NCBI GenBank assembly: GCA_001662425.1
Contig: BDDC01000412.1
Span: forward strand, 3,975 to 52,272
Direction: 5' to 3'
Length of the DNA: 48,298 nt
Origin: Chlamydomonas sphaeroides
Taxonomy: Eukaryota > Chlorophyta > Chlorophyceae > Chlamydomonadales > Chlamydomonadaceae
The notes under the pieces are model-generated. The model was not told the DNA's origin and did no database searches. It saw nothing but the letters and a program-made list of their open reading frames with translations. The position numbers and the translations under genes were made by a program. Below, in pieces: positions 18,911-29,217 of this stretch; the stretch's first letter is position 1, and every line of letters begins with the position of its first letter.

Positions 18911-21250
18911 ACGGGCGGGCGGCTTGGCGGAGATGTCAGCATGTCAGAAAAGGGACAGGCGGGCTGCGCTGCAAGGGTCAGCTGCTCCCGCAAGGCTGCC
19001 CCCCGCAAGGCTGCGGCGGGGCTGGCGGTTGCGCGGGGAATGCTCCAGGCCCGGTTGCTTGCGGCGCTCCATGGGCCTTGAACCCAATCGCCGACACGGG
19101 CGCAGCACGCACGGCTGCGGCCGCAGCGGAGGGCGGGTGCGCCTGTGCGGGCCTGCGGCGCATGTTGGGATGGCGGCTTGCGTTTGTTGCGGGTGCCGCT
19201 TCGGCGGTGGTGCCGGCAGCCCCTGTGTGGCGCTGTGCTGCGGCGTTCCAAGCAGGTGCCTGCGCGGTCCCGGTGCCTGCTTGCGCCGTGTGGGCGGCAG
19301 GGCGGGCCTCCTGCTGGCGGCGTGGTGTTGTGTGCGTTGTGAACGACGTGAACCCAGCTTGATACGACTGCGCTTGCGGGTTTTGGAGTGTGGGGAGCGG
19401 CCGCAGGGTGCCGGCGGCCCTTGGTGCCCGTTGCGTCGGCCCGGTTGTCGTGGTGCCCGCTTTCCCGAGTGGCGCGGTGCGCCGTGGCGTCGACGCACGC
19501 GCTGTGATGGCGTGGGCTCGGTGACGCGTGCTGCAGAGTCTAGGCTCGCCGACGCGTGAAGGGCCACAGACTGGCCGCGAGTTGGAGGGGTGGCCGACCT
19601 GTAGTGAGGCAGACGCAAGCCATATGCATGCGGGTGTTTTCCAGTGTCAAGTATAACAGAACCCCACACGCGGTGTGCGGTCGTTGCAGCGCTGCGCGTC
19701 CTAGGCGCCGTGCTAGCGTCGCGCTGGTGACGTGCGCCACCTGCGTACGACACTCTTTGCCGTCCCACACTCTTGCCTTCCCACCGATATCCGCTATGCA
19801 CGGAGCACGAAGGCGAGAGAGGGCGGCCCCCTGCTCTCTCACGACCGCTGCGCACCGCGTATGCACGTTGGCAGCCGGAGGCAGCCGGCCTCGTTGCGAC
19901 GCCATAGCCGCCGTGGTTTGGTGATTTGTCAGCTGCTAGGCGCGAGATGGGTGCTGCTGTTGAGGTCCGGCAGGAGGCCGGATCCAGGAGGCTCGTGGCC
20001 GTTGCCGGGTCCGGTAAAGAGTGCAGGAGTGCGAGAGTGGCCCAGCCGCCGAACGGCCGGCGGACTTGCCTCGTGAGGGGGGGGGAAGACCCTGTGCGAT
20101 TCCGTTTGCCGTCCCGTCTAAGCCACGCCTTCCTGACATCACTAGCCCCCACCAAGCCCGTTTCCCCCCCCCCCCGAAAAGCCCCGGCCGACACCTTGCC
20201 CCGAGCTATCGGCCGCCAAGTAACTGCGATATTACGTGGGTGCGACACAGGGTGACTAAGCGCGTGAGCGGATGTGGACGCGGGAATCGAGGGGGCAATG
20301 CCAAGAAGTGCCAAGCGCCGAGCTTGCAGGGCAGCGGAACGTGGGCAAGCAAATGACACGCAGGGGCGCTTATAGTGCTGGTACTCTGTCAGCGTGAGGG
20401 CCAGGATGCGGGCAGGCACAAGCGGGCACCGAGGCGCCACGCCGGGGAGAAAGGGGAATAGATGGGGGCAAGGTGTCGACCGGGGCGGCAGCGTCGGTCT
20501 GGAAGTACAATCACTACATGCAGCAAGCAGTTGTCTGCTATGGACCCTACAAGCTAAGTGCGAGTTCACAGTACGTATCCGTGCCACGCGCTGCAACGAG
20601 TATTACGCACCCGGAAACGGCCTCTGGGTGGCCGACACGGACACTACACGAAACGCGCGTTTCCATTGTTGCACACATAGCTTCGCAAGCACATTCGCCT
20701 GGGAATTTTGCCCAGGTCATCCACACTTCTCGAGAAGTTCCACTGACAATTTCATAGCAATCCTTAGCCAGGCGACAAGCTCTAGCACGGACAGGAGCAT
20801 GTCAGGTATGCGCCGGGGCCTGGCGCAGCTTGGGGACGTCCCGTCTGTCGCCGTCAGCGAGTCTGCCGTCCCGAGCTCCTGGGCCAGGCGTAACGCATCG
20901 TGCTGGAGTCTGCGCCTGTTGTGGGCGGACGGCTAGGCTTGCCATAGTGAACCCGTCAGACGGGACTCAGCTGCCTGACCAGCGTTGCGGGGGCGTAAAT
21001 GACCGCCTAGAGCACGCTGCAGCTCGCAGACTTTGCGCATGGTCTCGGCATAAGGTTACTTTGCACATACTGTCGTCGCACCGCTAGTCGCGCTTTCTTT
21101 TAGTCGAGGGACTGTGTTGTGCTTATCGCCTGCTGGCTCTGGCTTTCGGCTATCACCGCTTCCTATCGCTTGGGCTCTAGGCCCAGGTTGCCGTCGTCGC
21201 CTTCTTGGCTCATTACCCAAACACGCCCCTCGCGCAGTCGCTCGCCCTCA
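18911..21250. other. Long intergenic region
   Basis: About 2.3 kb without a recognised gene. A 550-codon open frame on the minus strand (18944-20596) is Arg/Pro/Ser-rich and has no familiar motif. A C-tract lies near 20166-20178. From about 20470 to 20770 the DNA is less GC-rich, as upstream of several other genes here. It probably includes the promoter of the downstream gene. Confidence 0.45.
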
Positions 21251-24200
21251 ATGTCTCAGACGCACGGGGACGTAAGCGGTGCTCGGCCAGCACAAGATTA
21301 CTCCGCCTGCGACCAGAGTTACACGCACGTCCATTACCCAGCGCATCACCACTCCGGGGACCAGCAGCAACAGCACTACGGCAGCACCGGCGCCCCCAGC
21401 GACAGCGGCTACCACACGTATCACCGGCAGCAGCACCACCATCACCAGCAGCTCCCTGGCGGCGGGGCCAGCGCTGGGCCGTCCTACTTGGAGCCGCCGC
21501 TTGGCGGTGCCGTGACCGACTCCCAGGCGTCACCCCAGGACTTTCTGCTGCCGCCGCAAGTCCACGACAACTCCACAATGCTGCGAGAGCACGCAGACCG
21601 CCTTGACGACCCCGCCGACGACCCCGCTGACCGGGACCTCGGCGGAGACCACGACGACGACGGTGGCAGCCAGGGCAGCGGCAAGCGCTCCCGCACCCGG
21701 TGAGTGTCGCCGCGGCACAAGGTTGCCTTGCAGGCTCGCCTAACGCAGGGCTATGAACTCGCTGGAGCCTTGCTCAACGTGCTGGCACCCGTTTCGCACG
21801 TGCGCAGGCGACCGCACCTGCAGGGCCGCTTCAGCGGGCGCCTGACCACCAAGGAGGATGAACGCCGCCTGGCGGAGGAATGCAAGCTCCTCGGCCCGCT
21901 GCTCGGCGGCGTGGGCAAGCGCGGCGACAAGAGCCGCCTGACGCTGGCCAAGATTGTGCGCGGCATCGCAACCGGGGAGGTCCGCCGCTTCTGCGAGGAG
22001 CGAGAGCGGGGCATTGCGGTGAGTTTCTTCCGCGCCCCTGCACGCTACTGCACCTGACCCACATGCGCCTCTAGTGTCAAGTAATCCAGCGTGCGTGACT
22101 GACCCACATGTCCCTCGCCCCCCACTGGAACAGCTTCTGAAGCAAAAACTGGCGGCCATCGACCCCGAGGCGGCGGCGTCGGTGCCGGTCAACGCCATCG
22201 CCATCCCCTCGCAGACACTGGGCATGGGTGGCTCTCTGTCGGGCATCACGCTGGGGCCCATGGGCCTGGGCATGGCCTCGGCCTCCATGGGCCCCTCCAC
22301 CTCTCTGGGCGGCAGCGGCAGCATGGGCCTGGCGCTGGGCGCGCACGGCGCCGCGGCGCAGATGGACGCACTGCAGCGCGAGAACAGCGAGCTGCACGCC
22401 GAGGTGTACAGCTTACGCACCGAGCTGCAGGCGCGCGAGCGGCTGCTGCTGGAGCTGCAGGACACGGTGAGAGCGCTCGCGCCGCAGCGTCGAGCCTGCG
22501 GCTGCGCGCTAGTGCTGCGAGCGCCGCGTGCTTCGGCCTCAGCGTTGTTGCCCAGTCGTGCGCGGCCAGGAAGCTGTGCGACCCACATGTCGCTGACGCG
22601 TGCGCTCCGCCGCCGCCGGCTGCGTCATTGTGTTCGTATCGCAGGGCATCATCAGCGGCTTCGTGCCCACCTCCCTGGATGAGCCCGCGCGCGGCCTGCA
22701 CCACTCATACGGCGGCCGCGGGCATAACGCCGACATGGCCGCCGGCTACGGCCTGTAGCCGCGTTACGGCGCGCTCGTGCCGTACACCGGCCCCTCCCAG
22801 CTCAGCATGGGCGGCGTGCGCCAGGTGCGTGGCGGTTGGTGCAGTTACAAGCTGATGTAAGCACATCGAGCGGCGGGTTTGGCGTGGGGTGCCGGACCCG
22901 CGCCTTGAGCATTTCGCGACGAGTGTTATGACGTTGACGCTGACGCTGAGGCCGACCCACATGACCGCCTGATTTTCCACAGCAGACCAACTCGGGTCTG
23001 GACGGGGGCGCACTGGGCGCCAGCCTGGGCGCTGCCGCGCAGCTCCCCGCCGCCGGCAACCTGCCGCCCGGCGCCAGCGCGCCCGCCGGCACTGGCCTGG
23101 GCGATTCGTCTTCCCTGGTGGCCATGCCAGCGCTGTCGGAGCACAGCCGCGCCAGCCGGCCCCTCAAGCGGCCCGCCAACGACCTGGGCGCCGCCGGCAC
23201 CGGGGCCGTCTACGGCGGCGACGTGCCGCGGTCGCTGTCGCATCCGCCACTGGGCCGCGGCGCGGGCGGCGCTGCGGCCTTTGGCGGCATCGACCTGCAG
23301 CAGCAGCTGAGCACGCTGCAGGCTCAGGTGGAGCAGCTGCAGAGCCTGCAGGGAGGCCAGGGCGGCGCGGGTGGCCGGGTAAGCTCGCCGCGCCGCCAGG
23401 CGTTTGGTGCTGCGGGATGGTGCTGCACATGCGCCAGTGAGGGAGCCAGGGCCCATGTTCGAACGCCGCGTAAACAAGTGCTTGCCTTGCTGGTCTCTTT
23501 GTCGTGCAGGCGGGTGCCAGCATGTTGATGCCGGCACGCGAGCGCTCGGGCGCTGCGCTGCGCATGGCCGGTACTGGCATCCCGTACGGTGGTGGCGGCG
23601 GCGGTGGCGGCGGCGGCGGCGGCATCGGCAACTCTCCCTTCCTTTCAGGCACCCAGGTGGGCTAGAACAAGTTGGTTGGCGCACCATGCTCGCCGCCTTC
23701 CTGTGGCCCCCGCCTCGCCGCCTCGCCGCAATCGAGCCTGCACGCACTGTAGCACGACGCTGACTGCTGCTCCTCCGCGGTGCTGTGCTCGCAGGGTGGC
23801 GGCCTGCTGGCCGTGCCCGGCGGCGGCCTGGGGGACGCGGGCGGCAACTACGGCACCCTGGGGGCGCAGCTACAGATGCAAGGCCGCGCACCGGTGAGCA
23901 ATGGCGAGCCGCTCATGTAAATTGAGGGAGTGCCGTGGGTGAGAGCGCAGCGGCAGGATAGCCGAATGCGGCCGGCGCTGCGGCCCCTGGTGCCGGCTGC
24001 CGCTGGCCCGCTGCGACGGTGCGCTGGTGCCTGCCACCCGTTACCTCGTCTTGGTGTCGCTCGGCACGGTTGGATACCACTGCGCTGAAGCTCGCGTGCC
24101 CCTGCGTTCTTGTCCCTTGGCAGCCGCAGCAGCACCAGCAGCAGGCTGCGGCCGGGCCGTCGTACGAGGAGGGCCCGAGCGGCCGTGAGGCGCGTGAGCA

Positions 24201-24324
24201 GCGCGCCGGCGCGGAGCTGGATGCCGCACTGGCGCAGTTCATGCACACGCGCGGCATGCGAGGCGACTACGAGCTGCAGATGGCTGCCGATGGCGCTGCC
24301 ATCGGAGCCGGCGGGCACCGTTAA
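21251..24324 (+). CDS. Putative transcription regulator with helix-loop-helix-like segment and coiled coils; in-frame TAG
   Basis: Eight exons join in phase: 21251-21699, 21808-22018, 22134-22466, 22645-22824, 22983-23378, 23510-23656, 23795-23893 and 24124-24324 (671 sense codons plus the terminal stop if the internal stop is counted as one codon). The N-terminus is His/Gln-rich, then acidic, ending in GSGKRSRTR. Exon 2 encodes a charged segment (KEDERRLAEECKLLGPLL, then GDKSRLTLAKIVRGI) whose pattern resembles an atypical helix-loop-helix. Exon 3 ends with a heptad-like coiled coil (ALQRENSELHAEVYSLRTEL). Exon 5 has a second Gln/Leu coil (LQQQLSTLQAQVEQLQSLQ), exon 6 a poly-Gly run, and exon 8 a Gln-rich start. 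An in-frame TAG at 22756-22758 interrupts exon 4. Everything downstream still looks coding and every splice site fits. Family assignment is uncertain; DNA binding is inferred only. Confidence 0.7.
22056..22963 (+). repeat. Cluster of intronic GACCCACATG motifs
   Basis: Exact copies of GACCCACATG lie at 22056-22065, 22101-22110, 22580-22589 and 22954-22963, all in introns 2-4 of the surrounding gene. Two are within about 35 bp of a 3' splice site and could include a branch point (CTGAC precedes the motif at 22101). Further copies elsewhere are given under findings. Confidence 0.6.
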
Positions 24325-25615
24325 GTCGGCGTCCAGCATTGTGATTGGGCACGCCGGCGGGCAATTCGAAATGCGCGCTCTACGCGGTCACAATCACGGT
24401 TGGAGCCGGCCGGCACCGTTCACTGGGGCCCAACAGCGGGGCCTGGTGGTGCCGAGCGCTGGGGACGCTGCCGCGCCGATTACCTTCGCCAGCGTGGCCC
24501 CGGCAGCGTGGAAGCAGCATCTGGTGGGGGCTACCGGACTCGAATGGATGCGGACGTGGTGCGCTCAGCGGCAATAAGCGCGGGGCGGGGATCTCCGGGC
24601 CTGGCAACGCCAGAGGCGTGCCGGGCGGGTCGGCCGGAGGTGGCGGTGGCGCCGCATGTTCGGAAGGCGTATGGGAAGGCGTATAAGGTGGTGGGGAGGA
24701 GCTCGGGCACTCGTGCCTGCGCCGGGACGGATAACGCTGCTAGGACGCGGCAGCGGGTGTGCGTGTGAGGACCTAGAACCTGGCCTGGAATCAGGCTGCG
24801 CTGACGGTACGGTGCGCGCGCCGGCATGTGGTAGTCATGATCATTGTGAGCGCGAGCATTCGCAAGCTGGCGTTGCCGTCTGCGCGTGTAGAGCCGCCCG
24901 TGTCGCTGGGCGGCTGTCTGTCTGCCTGTCCTAAGTGTCTGCTCAGATGTCGCAAGGTACAACCGGGTACCTTCGCTATCGCCGCCGACTGCAGTGTTTC
25001 TTGTGAGCCTGATGCAAGAGAAGCCCCTTAGGGTGGTACCGTGGCAACCGCGTTGGATAGGTTCTGGTTGCCGAAGTGCGGTGCTGCCGATCCCAGGAAT
25101 GCCTGTAGCTGCGGTGACGGTTGGCGTGGCTGTAGTAGTGAGGTCGGACGCCATGTCGAATTGTTGCATACGGCCTGGCCGCTGCAGACCTGCGCATCTC
25201 CGCCAGCAGGTGCTGCGGCCCCACCATCTCCGCCGCGGCGGCGGCGGCGCCGCCGGCCTGGCTGCCGCCGCCCGCACGGGGCAAAACACAAGCACTCTTT
25301 CAAGGCCCCCTGCACTTGCCAGTTAGCGACGACATTCAAGGACAGACAACCGACAGGAGGCGCCATGCCGCTTGGACGCATGCCCCCTACGCCATGCTCC
25401 TGGTCAGTGGTCACGCGCCCAAACGCCTCCTGATCCGCACCGCGCCCAGACCAGATGTGCCCACACCGCCGGCGGACATTGCTCCCAATCCTGGGCCCTG
25501 CTGTGCGGCCAAACACAAAAGCCATCCTGCTGCCGCACATCCAGCGTGCCCGCCGTCCCCGCCATCCTGCACCCATCCCAGCAACCTAGCCGCCCGCAGC
25601 AACTCGCCCCAAAGG
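24325..25615. other. Convergent intergenic region
   Basis: About 1.3 kb lies between the 3' ends of the helix-loop-helix-like gene and the S4-domain gene. It presumably contains both 3' untranslated regions. No coding exon, tRNA or repeat is recognised. Confidence 0.5.
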
Positions 25616-28600
25616 TCAGATGTAACGCAGCATAGTCACTGCAAACTTCTCTCGCTTGGTCGTCTCAACGCCGGTGACCTGCACAGCAATGACAAGACGT
25701 GGTGACCGGTGCCGTCGCTCTGAGGAGCGCCCACAGAGGTGGGGTCGGGGGCGCAAGCCGCGGGATTTCCCCTTCTCACCTCGAGCCTGCCCTTGCCCGA
25801 GATGCTGATCACGTCCCCCGGCTTGACCTGCGCAAGCCAGCACACCAGCACGTGTTTAGGCGCAGGGCGCGGTGGGGCCAAGCTGGAGTGCGTTCTCTGG
25901 CAGGAGCAGGGCAGGAGCACATCACCCGCTTCTACCGCAGACCGGTTCGCCGCCGAGCGCTTGCGCAGGAGCGGCGTTGCGCTGCTGGCGCGCGTTGCGG
26001 CCTCTCCCCAAGGGTGCAATCCCAAGGCCTAGGAGACCCGGCCGTGTATGCTCACATCGATGGAAGGCTTGGCCGCCGGCCGCCAGTTGAGCCGCACGTC
26101 GCCTGCCTTCACCATGTCTGCCACCTTGGAGCGCGACATGCGGAAGCCTGTGGCGGAGCCGTCCAGGAGGGCCGTTGGCACAGCGCACCGTTGGCCGCCG
26201 CAGCAGGCGTCACGTGGGTGCCCCACATCCACCACCCCGCGCCGCGCCTGTCGCGCCCGGTCTCGCCCTGGCGCCGGCACCCAGCACGTGGCGCCGCAGC
26301 TCGCCACGTGCTCCCAGCACACCCACGCGCTCGCTCCGGCGCATCACACCGGCACACCAGCCCCAGCTGCAACCGGGCACGGGGACCTGGCATGCCTATC
26401 CAGCAGCTAGCCGGCCCGGCACCCGCGCGACGATGAACATCGCATGCGGCACGCCCCACCAGCCCCACCTGCAACCCGGCTCGGTGCCCCATGCGCCTAG
26501 CTGGCCAGCCAGCTGCCAGCAGCTACCGGCAGCCAGCTCGCAGGCCCCGCACCTGCGCTGGCGACAGCGTCCAGCCGAAGCGACGCCTCCACGCTGCTGA
26601 CCTCTTCCCGCCGGCCCGGCTTGACGCTCAGCTCCGACAGCGGCATGCGCGTGGCCGACACCGTCACCGTGCGCACCTGGGGGCATGGCGCAGCACATGG
26701 CACGGGGCACGGCACGGGGGGCTGAGGCGTTTGCGCAGTCGCACCGCAAAGCACGTGCGCGCCCCGCAGGCTGCAGCCCGGCTCCGCAACCGCCGCTACT
26801 GCGTTCGCCCGTCCGCGGCTGCACCTGCCCTAGCCAGCGCGCATGCGCGCCGTCGCCTCCACGGCCCTGCTCCCCCTGGCACACACCCCTGCAACCCGCT
26901 ATGCCTCAACGGCTCGAGCCGGCGCGCCCACCACCCCTCTGCGCCGCTCCCGCCCCTCCCTAGGCATATCCCCTGCCCCGTGCCCCCCACAAACGCACCT
27001 GCGTGAGGCTGGCCTCAAAGTGCTCCAGCAGCTCCGGGTCCACCAGGATCTGCGCCCCCGTCTCGCCCTGCACCAAGATGTCGCCCACCTTGTCGCGGAC
27101 CACGCCTGCGGGTCCGGGCCGTGCGGGGCAAGGGTGGAGGGCAGGACCGCGGGGCCGGAGCGCGTCGCGGCAGCCGCGGGGGCGCGAGCGCGCTGCAAGG
27201 GGCGGGAGACGGGAGGAGCCGGCCGCATGCGAAGAAAGTGCAAAGCATAGCGGGGCGTGGGTACGGCGGCAGCGCGCAGCCGGCGGAGCGGTGGCCCAGC
27301 TGGTTCCCAGGGTTGTGCTTTTACATAACATGGCCGAAGAAGGGACTGGTCTGCAATTAGAAGTTGTGAATGCATTGCCAAACTATCATATAGGGAGGCC
27401 CAGCCCCGCTCGTACCCGTGCCAAGGATGGCCCCGAGGAAGTCGGGGTGCTTTGCGGGATCGAACATGAAGTTGCCCTTGACCTGCGGCGTGGCCGGGCG
27501 GGGCAGGCGTCGCGTCCGAGCGTCCGCGCCCCAGCGCCTCCTACCCCACAGTCGCCGCCACGCTGCACGACAGAAGCGACCTCACAAGCACCCTCCGTCC
27601 ACAGCGACATCAACAGCCTGCCCCAATCAGCGGCGGGGCGCGTGTGCTTGCGTAAAGGTGCTGCCCGGCAGCCGGCTGCCGGCTGAGCGCGTCGCTCACG
27701 TCGCCGGACCCTCTGGCGGCCCGTGTCAAAGCCAGCGGCCGAGGCAGCATCGAGCCTGCGTGCCCTGCCAGCCGCGCGAACGTGTGTTCGTGCTACATGC
27801 GGAGGTTGCTGCCCAACGGCGCCGCCATGTCGCCGCCCCGAGGCCCGGATGCCACCGCGCCCGAGCGCGCCGCTTGAGCGCCCCTTGGGCCCAGCACTGC
27901 GAGCGGGCGAGCGAGCCACCTGCGGGTCCTTCCCTCCCACCTGCAGCGCTGCCACCCCGTCCAGCTGCATGGGGTCCTCCCGCAGCGGCTCCATGACCTC
28001 CTCTCGCCCGAACGCCAGCCTGCGGGATGCCACAACCCCCCGCCACGCAGCCCCTCAATACTCTGGCAGCAGCTGCGTGCGGCACAGCGCCGGCTGGAGC
28101 ACAGGACGGCTGCTGGCCGGGTCCCAGGCGGGACGACTAGTTTCCCGGTCCCGAGCGGGACCCTGCCAGGCGGTTCCAGCCGGCGCCAGCCGGTCCTCGG
28201 CCAGCGCTAGCGGTGCTTGCCTGCAGCGCTCGGCCTGGGAGTACCCGCCCCAGGGCACGGCGAGCACGTCGCTGCGGCCCGCCAGGGCCGCCATGCTGTC
28301 CGCAAGCACGGGCGGAGGCAGGAAGTCACTGTACGTGACCTCCCACCGGGTGGCGGCTCGGTCTGCAATCTGCGGGCAGGCAAGGGGGGCAAGGCCAGGG
28401 GCATAGTCCGGGCGCCGGATTGGGGCGCAGCAGCAGGCCCTGGGCGCACCCACTCGTCGTAGCATCCGTGCGCTGGCGATTCTGAGGCAGAACAGCCTAG
28501 GTGCGGCACGTCTGCTGAGCTCCTGCCCCTCGGGTGGCCCCAGCGCCTACCTAGGCCGGCTGCCATCAGGGCCGCCACGTGTGCGCCCACCCTCCAAACC

Positions 28601-28801
28601 CCCTATCGCCCATGCACCCCCTCGTCTTGCAAGCCCCGTTACCTCTAAGACACGAGCGACGTCCTTTCGGTGCGCCGCGTCCACCCATCCCAAGCTCGCC
28701 TCCCGCTCCCGCACCGACGCACTGGCGACACACGCGTGCCTCGCGTGACGGGCACTGCACCCAAGGGCTGCAGGTCTGTGCGCGCGCCGTAATAGCAGCA
28801 T
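25616..28801 (-). CDS. S4 RNA-binding domain protein, photosystem II S4-type (YlmH family), probably plastid-targeted
   Basis: Nine exons join in phase on the minus strand: 28801-28643, 28369-28221, 28019-27941, 27482-27416, 27105-26999, 26676-26553, 26147-26056, 25827-25780 and 25678-25616, giving 295 aa. Intron 2 uses a GC donor (CAG|GCAAGC). The first roughly 35 residues are Arg/Ala/Ser-rich with no acidic residue until Glu36, typical of an organelle transit peptide. The YlmH-like N-terminal domain shows YSDFLPPPVLADSM, WGGYSQAERCR, FDPAKHPDFLGAILGTG, DKVGDILVQGETGAQI and DPELLEHF. The S4 domain near the C-terminus has VEASLRLDAVASAGFRMSRSK, AGDVRLNW and PGDVISISGKGRLE, ending KFAVTMLRYI. 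Plant and cyanobacterial relatives are linked to photosystem II assembly or repair, and bacterial YlmH acts in ribosome quality control. RNA binding is expected from the fold. The ATG at 28801 is the only in-frame ATG before exon 1 ends. Confidence 0.93.
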
Positions 28802-29217
28802 GTCAACAGCGGACAACGCTCTTGAAGGTGAGCTTTCACTAGGGATGGGTAAATGCCGAGGACTGCCGTCGCGTGTGGTAATCGTCGCTTACAATATAGT
28901 GCAAGTTCCTATTTGTACAGGTCTGACTTTTACCTGTGCAGGTCAGCAGCTTGGCACAGATGAAGAGGTGTGCAAAACAAGGGTCTTTGGCCTTCAGTTT
29001 TCACAACTGGCAGTTCCATACATAGAATTAGGTCTACAGCGCCGCACTTACTCGCCGTTCACTGTGCAGCGGTTTTGACAAAGCTGCAGCGCGTGAACCG
29101 CTTCCTCTCCGTGCACCGCAGCGAAGAAGAGAGCAGGAAAGCTTGCTTAAAATTGAGGAATCAATTGAGAGCGGCGGGTCTGTAAGCCGTGAGGGCTGCT
29201 GCGGCCTTGTCGCGAGA
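28802..29217. promoter_or_regulatory. Divergent promoter region of the S4-domain and transporter genes
   Basis: 416 bp between two divergent start codons, clearly less GC-rich than the flanking genes. It contains ACAATATAGT at 28891-28900 (see separate entry). No coding exon was found; part is probably the transporter's 5' leader. Confidence 0.5.
28891..28900 (-). promoter_or_regulatory. ACAATATAGT element, possible TATA-type box of the S4 gene
   Basis: This 10-mer is identical to the one at 41354-41363 in another divergent promoter. On the minus strand it reads ACTATATTGT, 90 bp upstream of the S4 gene ATG. That spacing resembles CAATATAG at 2853 relative to the channel gene. Function is inferred. 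Confidence 0.4.

Noticed and set aside
20727..20750. Heat-shock-element-like TTCTCGAGAAGTTCC
   Set aside because: The GAA and TTC units do not have the alternating 2-bp spacing required for a heat-shock element.
22756..22758. TAG as a recoded sense codon, as in some ulvophyte algae
   Set aside because: TBP-C, FKBP and the transporter clearly terminate at TAG, so TAG is a normal stop in this genome.
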